DNA from: a virus
IMG/VR virus record: IMGVR_UViG_3300035670_000383
Location: 1 to 45,769 of that record
Length of the DNA: 45,769 nucleotides
Direction: 5' to 3' (one strand)
Below are positions 1 to 7,381 of this stretch, piece by piece; within the stretch, counting starts at the first letter, position 1; each line of letters starts with the position of its first letter. The notes under the pieces are model-generated. The model ran no database searches. It was not told where the DNA came from and saw only the letters and a list, made by a program, of their open reading frames with translations. The position numbers and the translations under genes were made by a program.

Positions 1-175
1 GCAAGTGGAACTGCCAGTCGGGGGCGTGCTGGCGGAGCAGGTGGGAGGTGCGGCACCAGTTGACGTAATCGGCTTTGTAGTTGCCGCTGCCTTTGGTGCT
101 GACGTCCTCGGCCGTGATGACGGCATCGAGGTGGGGGATGCGTGGTGCCGGGGCTTCTGGCGGCTTGGTGGCCAT
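1..175 (-). CDS. Single-strand annealing protein, DUF1071/Ssap-like, 5' end only
   Basis: This leftward gene is cut by the window edge; only the first 58 codons are present. They match the N-terminus of the complete gene at 43749-44528 with about three base differences over 175 bp. The start is the ATG ending at 175, giving MATKPPEAPAP as in the full copy. The family binds single-stranded DNA and anneals complementary strands during phage recombination. It lies divergent to the replication gene at 604, as its homologue does at the other window end. The truncation is due to the window boundary, so it is not called a pseudogene. Confidence 0.8.
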   Translation of the reverse strand, partial: MATKPPEAPAPRIPHLDAVITAEDVSTKGSGNYKADYVNWCRTSHLLRQHAPDWQFHL

Positions 176-202
176 GGTGCGTTAAAGGTGTGGTGAGGTG
201 CT

Positions 203-232
203 GCCGGATGGGGAACGGCTCCGGCGGGCCGT
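203..232. repeat. Intergenic GCCGGA/TCCGGC hairpin, copy 1
   Basis: GCCGGA (203-208) pairs with TCCGGC (220-225) and is followed by GGGCCGTG. The same stem and trailing bases occur at 42046-42070 and 42341-42366, each time between two leftward genes. The loop here is 11 bases rather than 5, so the stem is conserved while the loop is not. Confidence 0.6.
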
Positions 233-242
233 GAGGGAGGCG

Positions 243-446
243 TCAGTCGATCTCTACCAGCACTGGCCAATCGGGCATGGTCGCGTCGTAGGCAGCTTCT
301 AGTGCGGGGCGCAGCTCGGCCTCTGTAAGCCGAACGGTGCCGCCTTGCACTGCAAAATCATGGTAGCCGTCACCGATGGCGGTATCAGAAAGCACATCCT
401 CAACGGTAGGGATGATGACGCGGCTGCCGGATCGATTGGTGGTCAT
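243..446 (-). CDS. Hypothetical protein, 67 aa
   Basis: The first gene of a leftward unit, transcribed toward the annealing-protein gene. The product is small and acidic, starts MTTNRSGSRVIIPTVEDVL and has no membrane segment or recognisable motif. It is absent from the equivalent position at the other window end, where the annealing gene directly faces the replication gene, so it is an accessory gene between two otherwise similar modules. The ATG at 446 lies about 27 bases below the -10-like element at 473-478. Function unknown. Confidence 0.65.
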   Translation of the reverse strand: MTTNRSGSRVIIPTVEDVLSDTAIGDGYHDFAVQGGTVRLTEAELRPALEAAYDATMPDWPVLVEID

Positions 447-603
447 GGGGCGATGGGGTGTGGTGCCCTCCCATCGTACTACGGAATCCGGCGCTTCGGG
501 CAGGTGGCCGTAGGATGGAGGGGCTGCAGACCAGCAGCAGAAAGCCCCCGTGGGAGCGGGGGCAATCCATCTAGTCGGGCCGGAGAACCCACAAGCACTT
601 TAC
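447..603. promoter_or_regulatory. Divergent control region between recombination and replication genes
   Basis: This 157-bp gap is largely repeated at 44545-44704. Shared elements are a leftward -10-like TACGAT (complement of 473-478), a rightward TAGGAT (511-516), a hairpin (544-563) and the sequence CACTTTACATG at the start of the replication gene. I see no good -35 box for either direction, so the promoters may need an activator. Confidence 0.5.
544..563 (+). promoter_or_regulatory. Covarying leader hairpin of the replication gene
   Basis: GCCCCCG (544-550), a six-base loop and CGGGGGC (557-563). In the second copy (44629-44648) the stem is GCCCCGG/CCGGGGC, so the sixth pair has changed from C-G to G-C with pairing kept. 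There is no T-run, so it is more likely an attenuator, pause site or mRNA structure than a simple terminator. Confidence 0.5.
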
Positions 604-1629
604 ATGCCCAGAATCAGGACCACGGGGTTTTCAGTTGCCCCACACCCGTTGATGGACAACATGCACACTGCAGCCGGAACGCAGCGGCTGAAGGTGTATC
701 TGGCGCTCCACCGCCACGGGAACCGCTCAGCCGATGGCTGCTTCGCTTCGGTGGCGACGATTGCCAAGGAAACCGGGATTAACCGGGACGACACCTGCCT
801 GACACTGAAATGGCTTGTGGAAAACGGCTGGGCAGTGCGTGAGTCACGGCCTGGCCGGACATCGACCTACTTCCTGCGGCAGGACGAACCTACCCACCCA
901 CAGGTGGGCACCCACCCAGGGGTGGCCACCCACCCACGGGTGACACCACCTACCCACCTGCAGGTGACACCACCTGCCCACCCACAGGTGACACAAACAA
1001 GAACACAGGAACAAGAACCCAAGAACAAGAACCCATTAGAGCTAGAACCCCCTACCCCCTACGGGGGCCTTCCCCCAGGGGAGGACACGCGCGGACCGGT
1101 CCCGATGACTCATGCGATGGCAGAGGAGCTGGACTGGTTGACTGCCGGCGTCCCAGTTGATCGGTCGCCATCAGCGTGCGTCCGTGGTACGCTCGCGGAG
1201 GATCCGCACCCGCAACGGCCGGAACCAGCACCATCACCACCGAAACCCACCCGCATGGCCAAACTCAAGCCATTCGTGCCATCACCCGACGACATACCCG
1301 CCGCCCTGCTGCCCCTAGAAGCCCCGCTAAGGGCCTTCTGGCAGGTCAAGGCGGGTCAGACTACCCAGCAGGCCTGGAACTGCCTCACAGGGGCACTGGA
1401 GCGCATCTGGCGCCATCCTGACGGCGGAACCGATGCCGTCCGCGATCAGCTGGAGGCCGCCACCCAAGCCGGCTGGCGCTCCATCACGTTCGCCAACTGG
1501 CAGAAATACTCGCAGCAGCCCGGCCCTTCGTCCATCCACGCCCGTCCTGCTGCTGGCCCCCGCAGATCCGCCACCGATCAGGCCGCCGATAACGTCCTCG
1601 CCATGTTCGCCGCTCGGGGGATCGGATGA
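604..1629 (+). CDS. Replication initiator-like protein, winged-helix N-domain (version A)
   Basis: A 341-aa protein. Residues ~20-90 form a winged-helix/HTH domain with the pattern of plasmid and phage initiators (SVATIAKETGINRDD, then LVENGWAVRE). A Pro/Thr/His-rich linker follows (~96-135) with the repeats THPQVG, THPGVA, THPRVTPP, THLQVTPP and AHPQVTQT; its DNA looks like iterons. Residues ~195-341 are nearly identical to the C-terminus of the gene at 44705-45691, whose HTH and linker are different. The ATG at 604 was chosen because both genes share CACTTTACATG there. The layout parallels lambda O: origin binding plus an origin inside the gene. The role as initiator is inferred. Confidence 0.7.
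   Translation: MPRIRTTGFSVAPHPLMDNMHTAAGTQRLKVYLALHRHGNRSADGCFASVATIAKETGINRDDTCLTLKWLVENGWAVRESRPGRTSTYFLRQDEPTHPQVGTHPGVATHPRVTPPTHLQVTPPAHPQVTQTRTQEQEPKNKNPLELEPPTPYGGLPPGEDTRGPVPMTHAMAEELDWLTAGVPVDRSPSACVRGTLAEDPHPQRPEPAPSPPKPTRMAKLKPFVPSPDDIPAALLPLEAPLRAFWQVKAGQTTQQAWNCLTGALERIWRHPDGGTDAVRDQLEAATQAGWRSITFANWQKYSQQPGPSSIHARPAAGPRRSATDQAADNVLAMFAARGIG
891..1050. other. Putative replication origin: iterons plus A-rich tract inside the initiator gene (A)
   Basis: Five direct repeats start at about 891, 909, 927, 951 and 975 (18 or 24 bp apart). Each has a CCCACCCA-type half followed by GGTG, as in CCCACCCACAGGTG. An A-rich tract follows (about 991-1050, ACAAACAAGAACACAGGAAC and similar), well below the local GC. 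Iterons inside the initiator gene followed by an A-rich tract is the lambda-origin plan. Assignment rests on layout and on the matching arrangement at 45035-45150. Confidence 0.55.
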
Positions 1630-1895
1630 CGTCACCGCATCATCCTCAAGCCTCAATTCCCACCGCCCCAGATCATCCGAGAGGATTTTCTGCCATGACC
1701 TTCCCACCCCTATCTGAGCAGCGCTGCAGCAACTGCCGATACGGCTGGATCAACACGGCCTGGCCAGGCCATCTGTATTGCCATCGCAACCCGCCACGGA
1801 TCGCCCCTCGTGGCGAGCAGTGGCCCACGGTCGAACCGGACGACTGGTGCGGCGAGTGGTGCGGCGAGTGGATCGCCCGGGAGGCCCAGCCATGA
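1626..1895 (+). CDS. Small zinc-finger-like phage protein
   Basis: An 89-aa protein whose ATG overlaps the stop of the replication gene (ATGA). A CSNC pair at ~33-36, a C at ~52 and a later C in DDWCGEW suggest a zinc-binding knuckle. WCGEWCGEW comes from a 12-bp tandem duplication of ggcgagtggtgc type. An internal Met at residue 24 (position 1695) is an alternative start just before the Cys-rich part. No gene follows the second replication gene with the same sequence. Function unknown. Confidence 0.65.
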   Translation: MTSPHHPQASIPTAPDHPRGFSAMTFPPLSEQRCSNCRYGWINTAWPGHLYCHRNPPRIAPRGEQWPTVEPDDWCGEWCGEWIAREAQP

Positions 1896-2335
1896 CGCTT
1901 TCCGCTGAATACTTCGTCGAAACCCTCCGGGGCCTCCAAGGTTTGCTGCCCTTCGCCAAGCCCCTCAGCGAGGCCGCCTTTCTCCTCGCCTGGGCCTCCT
2001 TCCCCGAGCAGGCAAAATCCGAACTCACCAATGAATCCCTCACATGGGCCGCCGCCAAGCTCCTGCAAGATCCCGAGCAGCACAAGGAACTCCCAATCCC
2101 CCTCCGCCTTCACCGAATGCTCTACGCCTACACCAACCTCAGCACCTCCGGCCTGACCATCGGCCCGGTCCCCATGGGCTGGCGCCTGCAGGTAGACCCT
2201 CACAACCTCCCGCCCGTTGACGCCCCCCCCGCGATCAGCGAGGCGGAACAGGTCGCAGCAGGCACCCTCCCGGCCTACGACGGCCCCCGCCACTCCCCCG
2301 GCGGCATCCTTGCCCAACTGCAACCGAACCAATGA
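1892..2335 (+). CDS. Hypothetical protein, 147 aa
   Basis: Starts at the ATG of an ATGA overlap with the previous gene and begins MTLSAEYFVETLRGLQGLLP. The first ~100 residues are probably helical and hydrophobic-rich without a clear membrane span; the end is Pro-rich. By position it belongs to the replication operon. Part of the helical region (EAAFLLAWASFPEQAKSELT, then WAAAKLLQDP) resembles small phage proteins that accompany replication genes, but I cannot name a family. Confidence 0.65.
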   Translation: MTLSAEYFVETLRGLQGLLPFAKPLSEAAFLLAWASFPEQAKSELTNESLTWAAAKLLQDPEQHKELPIPLRLHRMLYAYTNLSTSGLTIGPVPMGWRLQVDPHNLPPVDAPPAISEAEQVAAGTLPAYDGPRHSPGGILAQLQPNQ

Positions 2336-2787
2336 CAATGATTGTTGACTACAAACCGGCTAACGAAGAAACCAGAAGCATCTGGAGGAAAGAAAGAGAT
2401 TGCCTTCGGCCAGACCCGGCCAAAGTTTTCAATGTTGTCCCTGTGCTACCTAAGCATGTATGGATCTATTGGCACCAGGCCTGGTCCGACGACGACAGGC
2501 AAGTGTTTTGGGTCGACGGCCTAATTGAGGTCATGGCGCTTGGATCAGTCCAAGAATCATGGTTTGGCGCCGCGCTTGCTATTCCCGACACTAGCAATGG
2601 CCCAATCTGGATCGCCGGAGGCCATTCAAGCAATCCTAAGCGTGTGCTTCAGGATGGCGGATTTACACATGAAGTGCGAATTGTGCACAAAGACCAAGGT
2701 CTCCCGGCGACTGGCGTCGGCAAGATATGGCATGAAGGTGCTGTTTACGAAGAAGACGCCAGAGGCATGGAAGGCCCATGGTTTTGA
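2332..2787 (+). CDS. Hypothetical protein, 151 aa, atypical composition
   Basis: ATGA overlap with the gene before. The product (MTMIVDYKPANEETRSIW...) is Trp-rich, with HVWIYWHQAW and WIAGGH segments, and has no identifiable domain. The DNA is visibly richer in A and T than its neighbours, which suggests later acquisition. A competing frame (2525-2797) was rejected because it lacks overlap coupling and family-like sequence. Confidence 0.55.
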   Translation: MTMIVDYKPANEETRSIWRKERDCLRPDPAKVFNVVPVLPKHVWIYWHQAWSDDDRQVFWVDGLIEVMALGSVQESWFGAALAIPDTSNGPIWIAGGHSSNPKRVLQDGGFTHEVRIVHKDQGLPATGVGKIWHEGAVYEEDARGMEGPWF

Positions 2788-2800
2788 CCTCAGCTAGCCC

Positions 2801-3055
2801 ATGACCCAAGACACCTCCCTCTCTCGCGGGATGCTCGCCACCGGCCAGTCCCTCGCCCTCGGCGCTCTCCGTGGCATCTGGACCCTAGACGCCCTCGACA
2901 CCCCGCCACGCATTCCCAACGACGTTCGATCCATCAACGTCCGCAACCCGGCCCCATACCGCAACCTCGCCCGCGACTGGATCGCCGCCAACCCGACTCA
3001 GTGGGATGCCATGCTAAAGCAGCACCTTAAAGCTAAGCAAAACGCTACAGGCTGA
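2801..3055 (+). CDS. Hypothetical protein, 84 aa, last gene of the left rightward operon
   Basis: Begins MTQDTSLSRGMLATGQSLAL; a basic C-terminus ends in KQHLKAKQNATG. There is no membrane segment. It converges with the leftward late operon, only 9 bases separating its stop from the stop of the gene at 3065. No terminator hairpin is evident in that gap. Function unknown. Confidence 0.6.
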   Translation: MTQDTSLSRGMLATGQSLALGALRGIWTLDALDTPPRIPNDVRSINVRNPAPYRNLARDWIAANPTQWDAMLKQHLKAKQNATG

Positions 3056-3064
3056 CCACAGAGA

Positions 3065-3433
3065 CTACCTGTTCTCCTGTTTAATAAGACGTTCGTTTTG
3101 CACTTGATCGTTAGCCTCAAGCCTGTCCATTCGATCTGTCAACGCCATAACCGCTCTTTTCATCTCAACCTGATTGAACAGGATCTGATCCTGCTGCCTG
3201 GGAACTTGCCACGCTATATAAAGCACGCCACCAGCAAGGGCCAATAAAGCACCACCTAGAACCGTGGCAATAACGTTGCTGCTGATCGTTGACCAGTCTA
3301 AAGACTTGTCGTCGGTGCCGGCCACAATAGCTGGTGTTGCGTTCTGTAAATAGGTTGCCTGCACGATTTGGCGGGCCAACCTGCGGATGCACAGCGGCTG
3401 GTGATACGGAGGCAGCAGGTGGAAGCTGGTCAC
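3065..3433 (-). CDS. Membrane protein with C-terminal coiled coil
   Basis: A 122-aa protein starting with GTG that overlaps the stop of the fibre gene (GTGA). One hydrophobic segment (ISSNVIATVLGGALLALAGG, ~residues 50-75) is followed by a charged heptad-like helix (VEMKRAVMALTDRMDRLEAN). A single span plus coiled coil suits a holin-associated or spanin-like protein, or a small inner-membrane tail component. It is the last gene of the late operon, far from the lysis genes at 33230-34918, so its role in lysis is uncertain. Confidence 0.6.
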   Translation of the reverse strand: MTSFHLLPPYHQPLCIRRLARQIVQATYLQNATPAIVAGTDDKSLDWSTISSNVIATVLGGALLALAGGVLYIAWQVPRQQDQILFNQVEMKRAVMALTDRMDRLEANDQVQNERLIKQENR

Positions 3434-4707
3434 TGGCTGAGGGCCTGTATCGTCGCATCAGGCAGCAGCTCCGACCAGCCGGTAACGCGGGCCAGGCGGC
3501 TGTTCAGCCACTCGCCGGCCTGGGTGCGGCCCAGCATCAAGCGATCCACCGTAGGCAAGGTGCCGCTGGTGTCGGTGACCACTGCGCCGCCGTTGGTTGA
3601 GATCGCAAAATCGTTAGCGCCAATCCGCACTGCCACCCGCGTTCTGGTGCCGGCTGTGATCGTTCCGCCGTCGATGTTGGCCTGCTCAACGCCGCCATCC
3701 ACGACCACCAGTCGCGGGTCGGTGCCGCTTGTGATGACGCTGGCACGTTCGTTTGCGGTGTTGTCGTTGAGCGAAACCACGCCTCGGGTGCCGCTGGCGG
3801 GGCTGCGGAACTCCAAATACAGGGTGCGGATGTTGTTCGCAATCGCGGCATCAATCAGGTCCGCAAAGTCGGCGTTGCGGGTTACGACTGAGTTGGTGGT
3901 GGGGATGTAGCTGGTGACTAAGGATCCGGCTTTTAGATCAGCTCCCCAGGCGTAAATAGCCTCATCGCTTGAACCAACGTAAGTTTGCGATGTGCCATTC
4001 AAGCTGGCTGCAACTCGCAATGACACCGTTCCTGGTGATGCAGCAGTGGTAGCAGTTGCAATGCAGCGATACCAACCATTAGGCAGCGCTTGAATGAAAG
4101 CGGTTGCTGAGCTTGTAGTCTCGACAGTCCCAGTAGAAAGGTTGAAAAAAACAGAAGCCCCAGCTCCGGTCCCCCACGAAGCGTTTGGTGAAAAAACCAA
4201 CGCTCCAAAATCTTTGGTGCCTTTTTTCATAAAGCAGATAAAGGTATAACTTGTGCTGCCAGAAAGTCCCGCAACTGATTGGAGAAAAGCATGAACCCCG
4301 CTGACAGCAGTATCAACCAGGGCGTCTGCTGTCAGTGTTCCGTCAGGAGCAATGGCAACGTTGACATTTGCGCTTGAACCGGCATTAGTCCACGTTGTCG
4401 AAAAATCTTCCGACTGCAACAGTAGATTTGTCTGCTGCCCTTCTACCAGCAGCCCCAAACTCTCCCCCGTCACCGGGTCATGGTCAAACAGCGGCACATT
4501 CGTCCCGCCAGCTTTCAGGATCAGGTCGCTATCGACGTAGATGCCGTTGCCGACACGGCCAAACGTGATCAGGTTCTGCCCGCTGATCACATCAGTCAGC
4601 GACCGATTACGGGCCAGCGCCAGGTCAACTATTGGCGCCGCTCCCGCCACAATCCATAGCGGGTCTACCATGCTGGCCAGGAATGCCGGATCATCAAAGC
4701 TAAACAT
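3430..4707 (-). CDS. Tail fibre/receptor-binding protein with lectin-like domains
   Basis: About 425 aa. The N-terminal ~90 residues include GRVGNGIYVDSDLILKAG and EGQQTNLLLQSEDFS, a stretch often seen at the start of phage carbohydrate-binding/collar modules. Two beta-rich Con A-like sections follow (~100-285, ~285-425) with VSGVHAFLQSVAGLSGSTSY and RNADFADLIDAAIANNIRTL. The start is taken as the ATG at 4707 in a TGATG overlap; a GTG three bases earlier is also possible. Position after the long repeat fibre supports an adhesin role; the ligand is unknown. Confidence 0.6.
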   Translation of the reverse strand: MFSFDDPAFLASMVDPLWIVAGAAPIVDLALARNRSLTDVISGQNLITFGRVGNGIYVDSDLILKAGGTNVPLFDHDPVTGESLGLLVEGQQTNLLLQSEDFSTTWTNAGSSANVNVAIAPDGTLTADALVDTAVSGVHAFLQSVAGLSGSTSYTFICFMKKGTKDFGALVFSPNASWGTGAGASVFFNLSTGTVETTSSATAFIQALPNGWYRCIATATTAASPGTVSLRVAASLNGTSQTYVGSSDEAIYAWGADLKAGSLVTSYIPTTNSVVTRNADFADLIDAAIANNIRTLYLEFRSPASGTRGVVSLNDNTANERASVITSGTDPRLVVVDGGVEQANIDGGTITAGTRTRVAVRIGANDFAISTNGGAVVTDTSGTLPTVDRLMLGRTQAGEWLNSRLARVTGWSELLPDATIQALSQ

Positions 4708-5249
4708 CACAGGCCTCCTACAAAATCAGCGGGTAGATCGTACTGAATCGCTAGCGCTTGGATGCCCTGCACAAGCTCAGCAGGCACCAGCCCCAGCGCC
4801 TTAGCATTCTGCCAAGCGCCTAGAAACACTCGGTTGTCGCCGTCTGCCGCCTTCCCAAGCCCCACGCCCAGCCCCAGCTCCAGCCGTGGCGACGCACTAC
4901 GGGCTGCCGCCAGCAGCGCATCCACTTCGGGCGGCAAGACAGCCCAGAACTCAATCCACTGCGGCGGATGCGTCGCCCGGTAGTAGGCCTCCGCTTCCGC
5001 TGGTGTCAGCTCCACCAGCTCCCACTGCTGCAGCCACTGCCCGCTGCCCTCGACAGGCTGCGCCATCACCGCCTTATGCGTCGCTGGGTCATGCTGCGGC
5101 GGTGTCTGTGACACCACCCGGTAGCAGCCATAATGGGCAAGCTCAGCAGCGCTAGGGTTTGCCGAAAACGACCGTTGAGGCTCATCCTCCCGGAGCTGCT
5201 GCAGGCTGTAAGGCCAGCGGGTCGGGTTGAGGCGTACTAGGTCGCTCAT
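4707..5249 (-). CDS. Tail fibre-associated protein, possible fibre assembly factor
   Basis: 180 aa. The N-terminus (MSDLVRLNPTRWPYSLQQLR) and a central WxxxWELVELTPAEAEAYY segment match the short proteins that follow fibre genes in many cyanophages and act as assembly or connector proteins. It overlaps the fibre gene before it (ATGA) and the adhesin after it. Assignment by position and pattern only. Confidence 0.5.
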   Translation of the reverse strand: MSDLVRLNPTRWPYSLQQLREDEPQRSFSANPSAAELAHYGCYRVVSQTPPQHDPATHKAVMAQPVEGSGQWLQQWELVELTPAEAEAYYRATHPPQWIEFWAVLPPEVDALLAAARSASPRLELGLGVGLGKAADGDNRVFLGAWQNAKALGLVPAELVQGIQALAIQYDLPADFVGGL

Positions 5250-6787
5250 GGCTGGATGCTAATCCCAGCGATCACGGAAGCATTGGAACTTCCGTGACAC
5301 TCAATTGTCATTCGTGCGACTTTGTTGGCCGGCAGCGTCGCCGGCTTGATGCTCACGAACTGCCAACCCACTGGGAACGTCAACGTTCGAGACGATGCCC
5401 CAGCAATTAGCCGCAGCCCGGTCCTGCGTCCATTCGCCAGGTTGCTGGTGGTCAGCTCAAGGTTCCCGGTGAGCGTGATGGTGTTCACCTCCCCGTCAAG
5501 CTCGGCCAGATCAAGCGCAACGCTCGCTGCGTAGGCGATCGTCCCGAACCCGGTAGCAGCCTGCAGGCCCGCCGCAGAAGTGGTCGCTACCGCCGGCAAC
5601 GCATGCACGTGATCCTCGCGGGCGTAATCCGTGCTAGAGCCGATCGCGGCCACACCTGGCGGCTGCGGAGCAGCATCAGCAGGCGCTGGGATCGTTGGCA
5701 CGCCTGACAGGCTGCTGTAGGCGATCTGGCCACCGTCGCCGCCGCTATGGTCGTGGCTGTTGCCGTTGGTGACGCCCTGCGCTGCAGGCGCATAGTCCGC
5801 TGCATCAGTCGCCGCAGCAGTCCCCAGCGTCGGCAGGTTGATCAGGTCGTCATAATCTCCCGAGGTGGCCACCGTGGCCAGATCCCCCGGCTGCACCGCT
5901 GAATCCGCCAGCCCCCCCTGTGCTGCCGTTGCATAGTCCGTAGCATCCGTCGCTGCAGCAGTCCCCAGAGTCGGTGTTCCGCTCAGGTCGCTATAAGCGC
6001 CTGAGGTTGCTACCGCTGCCAGATCACCCGGCTGTGTTGCGCTATCTGCCAGTGCCCCCTGAGCAGCCGTCGCATAATCCGCTGCATCGGTCGCCGCTGC
6101 AGTGCCCAACGTCGGCAGCCCGCTCAGGTCCGCATACGCCCCGCTGATCCCGACCTTGGCCATCGCTGCGCTGATGCCCACCAGGATCGTCCCAGTCTCT
6201 GCATTCACCCGCGCCACGCTGCCCACGGCCTGCACGATCCCGCTCGCCGGGGGCGTCGCCTGCAACCCACCCGTCCCCACATAGAGCCGGTCCCGAATCT
6301 GAAACCCGCCAGTGTTGAACGGCCGAAGCTCGCCCAGCACCACCCCATCGCCGTCACCATTGTTCGCCAGCGTGGCCTTGAGCAATCCGATCGCCGGCAT
6401 CTTCGCCGGATCGGTCGGGTCACAGGCTGCAACCGTCAGCCGGTCGGTATCGCCAACGCTCCCAGTCGCATAGACCGGCGTCCCTGCCGCCAGAGCCCCC
6501 CCGCTGGCGTTCCTGACGTGAACGTAAAAGTCGCCGGCGATGCTCCCGTGAATATGCGGGATCACCACCGCCCCGCTGCCGGTGATCGTCAGCCCCGCAA
6601 AGCTCGGCGCATCGGCAGTCCCAAGCCCCAGTGCCGTCCGCGCTGCGCTCGCATTAGCTAGCGCCAGATTGGCCACATCCTGAGCAGTCGCGTCTACCGT
6701 CGTGCCGCTCTGATCCATCGGCATCCGCTCCGTCCCACTTAGCGGGAGGTTCGCGTTCGGCAAACCTGTGATCGTAGTTTCAGCCAT
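5246..6787 (-). CDS. Tail fibre with tandem ~45-residue repeats
   Basis: 513 aa. The N-terminus MAETTITGLPNANLPLSGTE is a common fibre start. Residues ~215-345 hold three or four tandem copies of a unit containing SDLSGTPTLGTAAATDA and DYATAAQG...QPGDLA, a repeat typical of phage fibre shafts. The C-terminal ~130 residues are beta-rich (TITLTGNLELTTSNLANGRR) and resemble fibre tip domains. The DNA of the repeats is also repetitive (5790-6120), so copy number could vary by slippage or recombination. Confidence 0.7.
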   Translation of the reverse strand: MAETTITGLPNANLPLSGTERMPMDQSGTTVDATAQDVANLALANASAARTALGLGTADAPSFAGLTITGSGAVVIPHIHGSIAGDFYVHVRNASGGALAAGTPVYATGSVGDTDRLTVAACDPTDPAKMPAIGLLKATLANNGDGDGVVLGELRPFNTGGFQIRDRLYVGTGGLQATPPASGIVQAVGSVARVNAETGTILVGISAAMAKVGISGAYADLSGLPTLGTAAATDAADYATAAQGALADSATQPGDLAAVATSGAYSDLSGTPTLGTAAATDATDYATAAQGGLADSAVQPGDLATVATSGDYDDLINLPTLGTAAATDAADYAPAAQGVTNGNSHDHSGGDGGQIAYSSLSGVPTIPAPADAAPQPPGVAAIGSSTDYAREDHVHALPAVATTSAAGLQAATGFGTIAYAASVALDLAELDGEVNTITLTGNLELTTSNLANGRRTGLRLIAGASSRTLTFPVGWQFVSIKPATLPANKVARMTIECHGSSNASVIAGISIQP

Positions 6788-6789
6788 GG

Positions 6790-7368
6790 CTAGGAAGTGA
6801 CAAGTTGGCGACCATCAAGTGTGGTGATCCTTAGGTTGCTGGTCGTGGTCAGCGACCGGCCAGACAGGTCTGTAACGCTTTGCGTCACAAGCCGCCGACC
6901 GTCGAGCGTGACGATCTGCACGCCACCCAGAGTGATGAGCGTCCTGCCACCAAGGCCCAGGAAGTCGAACGCACCGAGAGGCAGTGCAGCACGGCCACGA
7001 ATGGTCAGCTGATACTGGTCCTGGGGCCCAATACCTTCCGGCACATTGACCCGCTGTGCATCGGTGCCAGGGAAGGCATCGATGACAAGCTGGGCCGCTG
7101 CAGCGGCGGAATACTCGCCCCACGCCACCAGAAACACAGTCCATTCAGCCTGTGCCCGCTCCTCCTGATACTGCCGCACCGGCACCAGATCAGGATCCTT
7201 CAGGATCACCACCTCCAGCCCCTGCACGATCGTCCCCGGATACCGTGTCTCTGAGGGGTCAGAGCAACGCATCGCAGGGGTGATCGACCCGTTGGCCAGC
7301 GTGTAAGCACCGACCACACCGCTGAGCGCAGTGGCAAGGGATGCGCGGAGGTCGAGAAGGGCGCTCAT
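6790..7368 (-). CDS. Tail structural protein with C-terminal LDGR repeats
   Basis: 192 aa, starting MSALLDLRASLATALSGVVG. The N-terminal ~130 residues resemble small tail-completion proteins (alpha/beta fold, WTVFLVAWGEYSAAAAAQLV). The C-terminus repeats a short beta motif: GGRTLITL, LDGRRLVTQ, LSGRSLTTT, LDGRQLVTS. It lies between the chaperone-like pair and the repeat fibre. The GGCAAGCTAGG motif ends two bases before its ATG. Confidence 0.5.
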   Translation of the reverse strand: MSALLDLRASLATALSGVVGAYTLANGSITPAMRCSDPSETRYPGTIVQGLEVVILKDPDLVPVRQYQEERAQAEWTVFLVAWGEYSAAAAAQLVIDAFPGTDAQRVNVPEGIGPQDQYQLTIRGRAALPLGAFDFLGLGGRTLITLGGVQIVTLDGRRLVTQSVTDLSGRSLTTTSNLRITTLDGRQLVTS

Positions 7369-7370
7369 GC

Positions 7371-7381
7371 CCTAGCTTGCC
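7371..7381 (-). promoter_or_regulatory. GGCAAGCTAGG motif, 2 bases before a start codon
   Basis: Exact 11-mer on the minus strand. It overlaps the stop codon (TAG) of the upstream gene and lies 2 bases before the ATG at 7368. One of five exact copies in the window. Confidence 0.5.

Noticed and set aside
2525-2797. Alternative frame overlapping the gene at 2332-2787
   Set aside because: No coupling to neighbours, low-quality sequence; the 2332 frame has the ATGA overlap typical of this operon.
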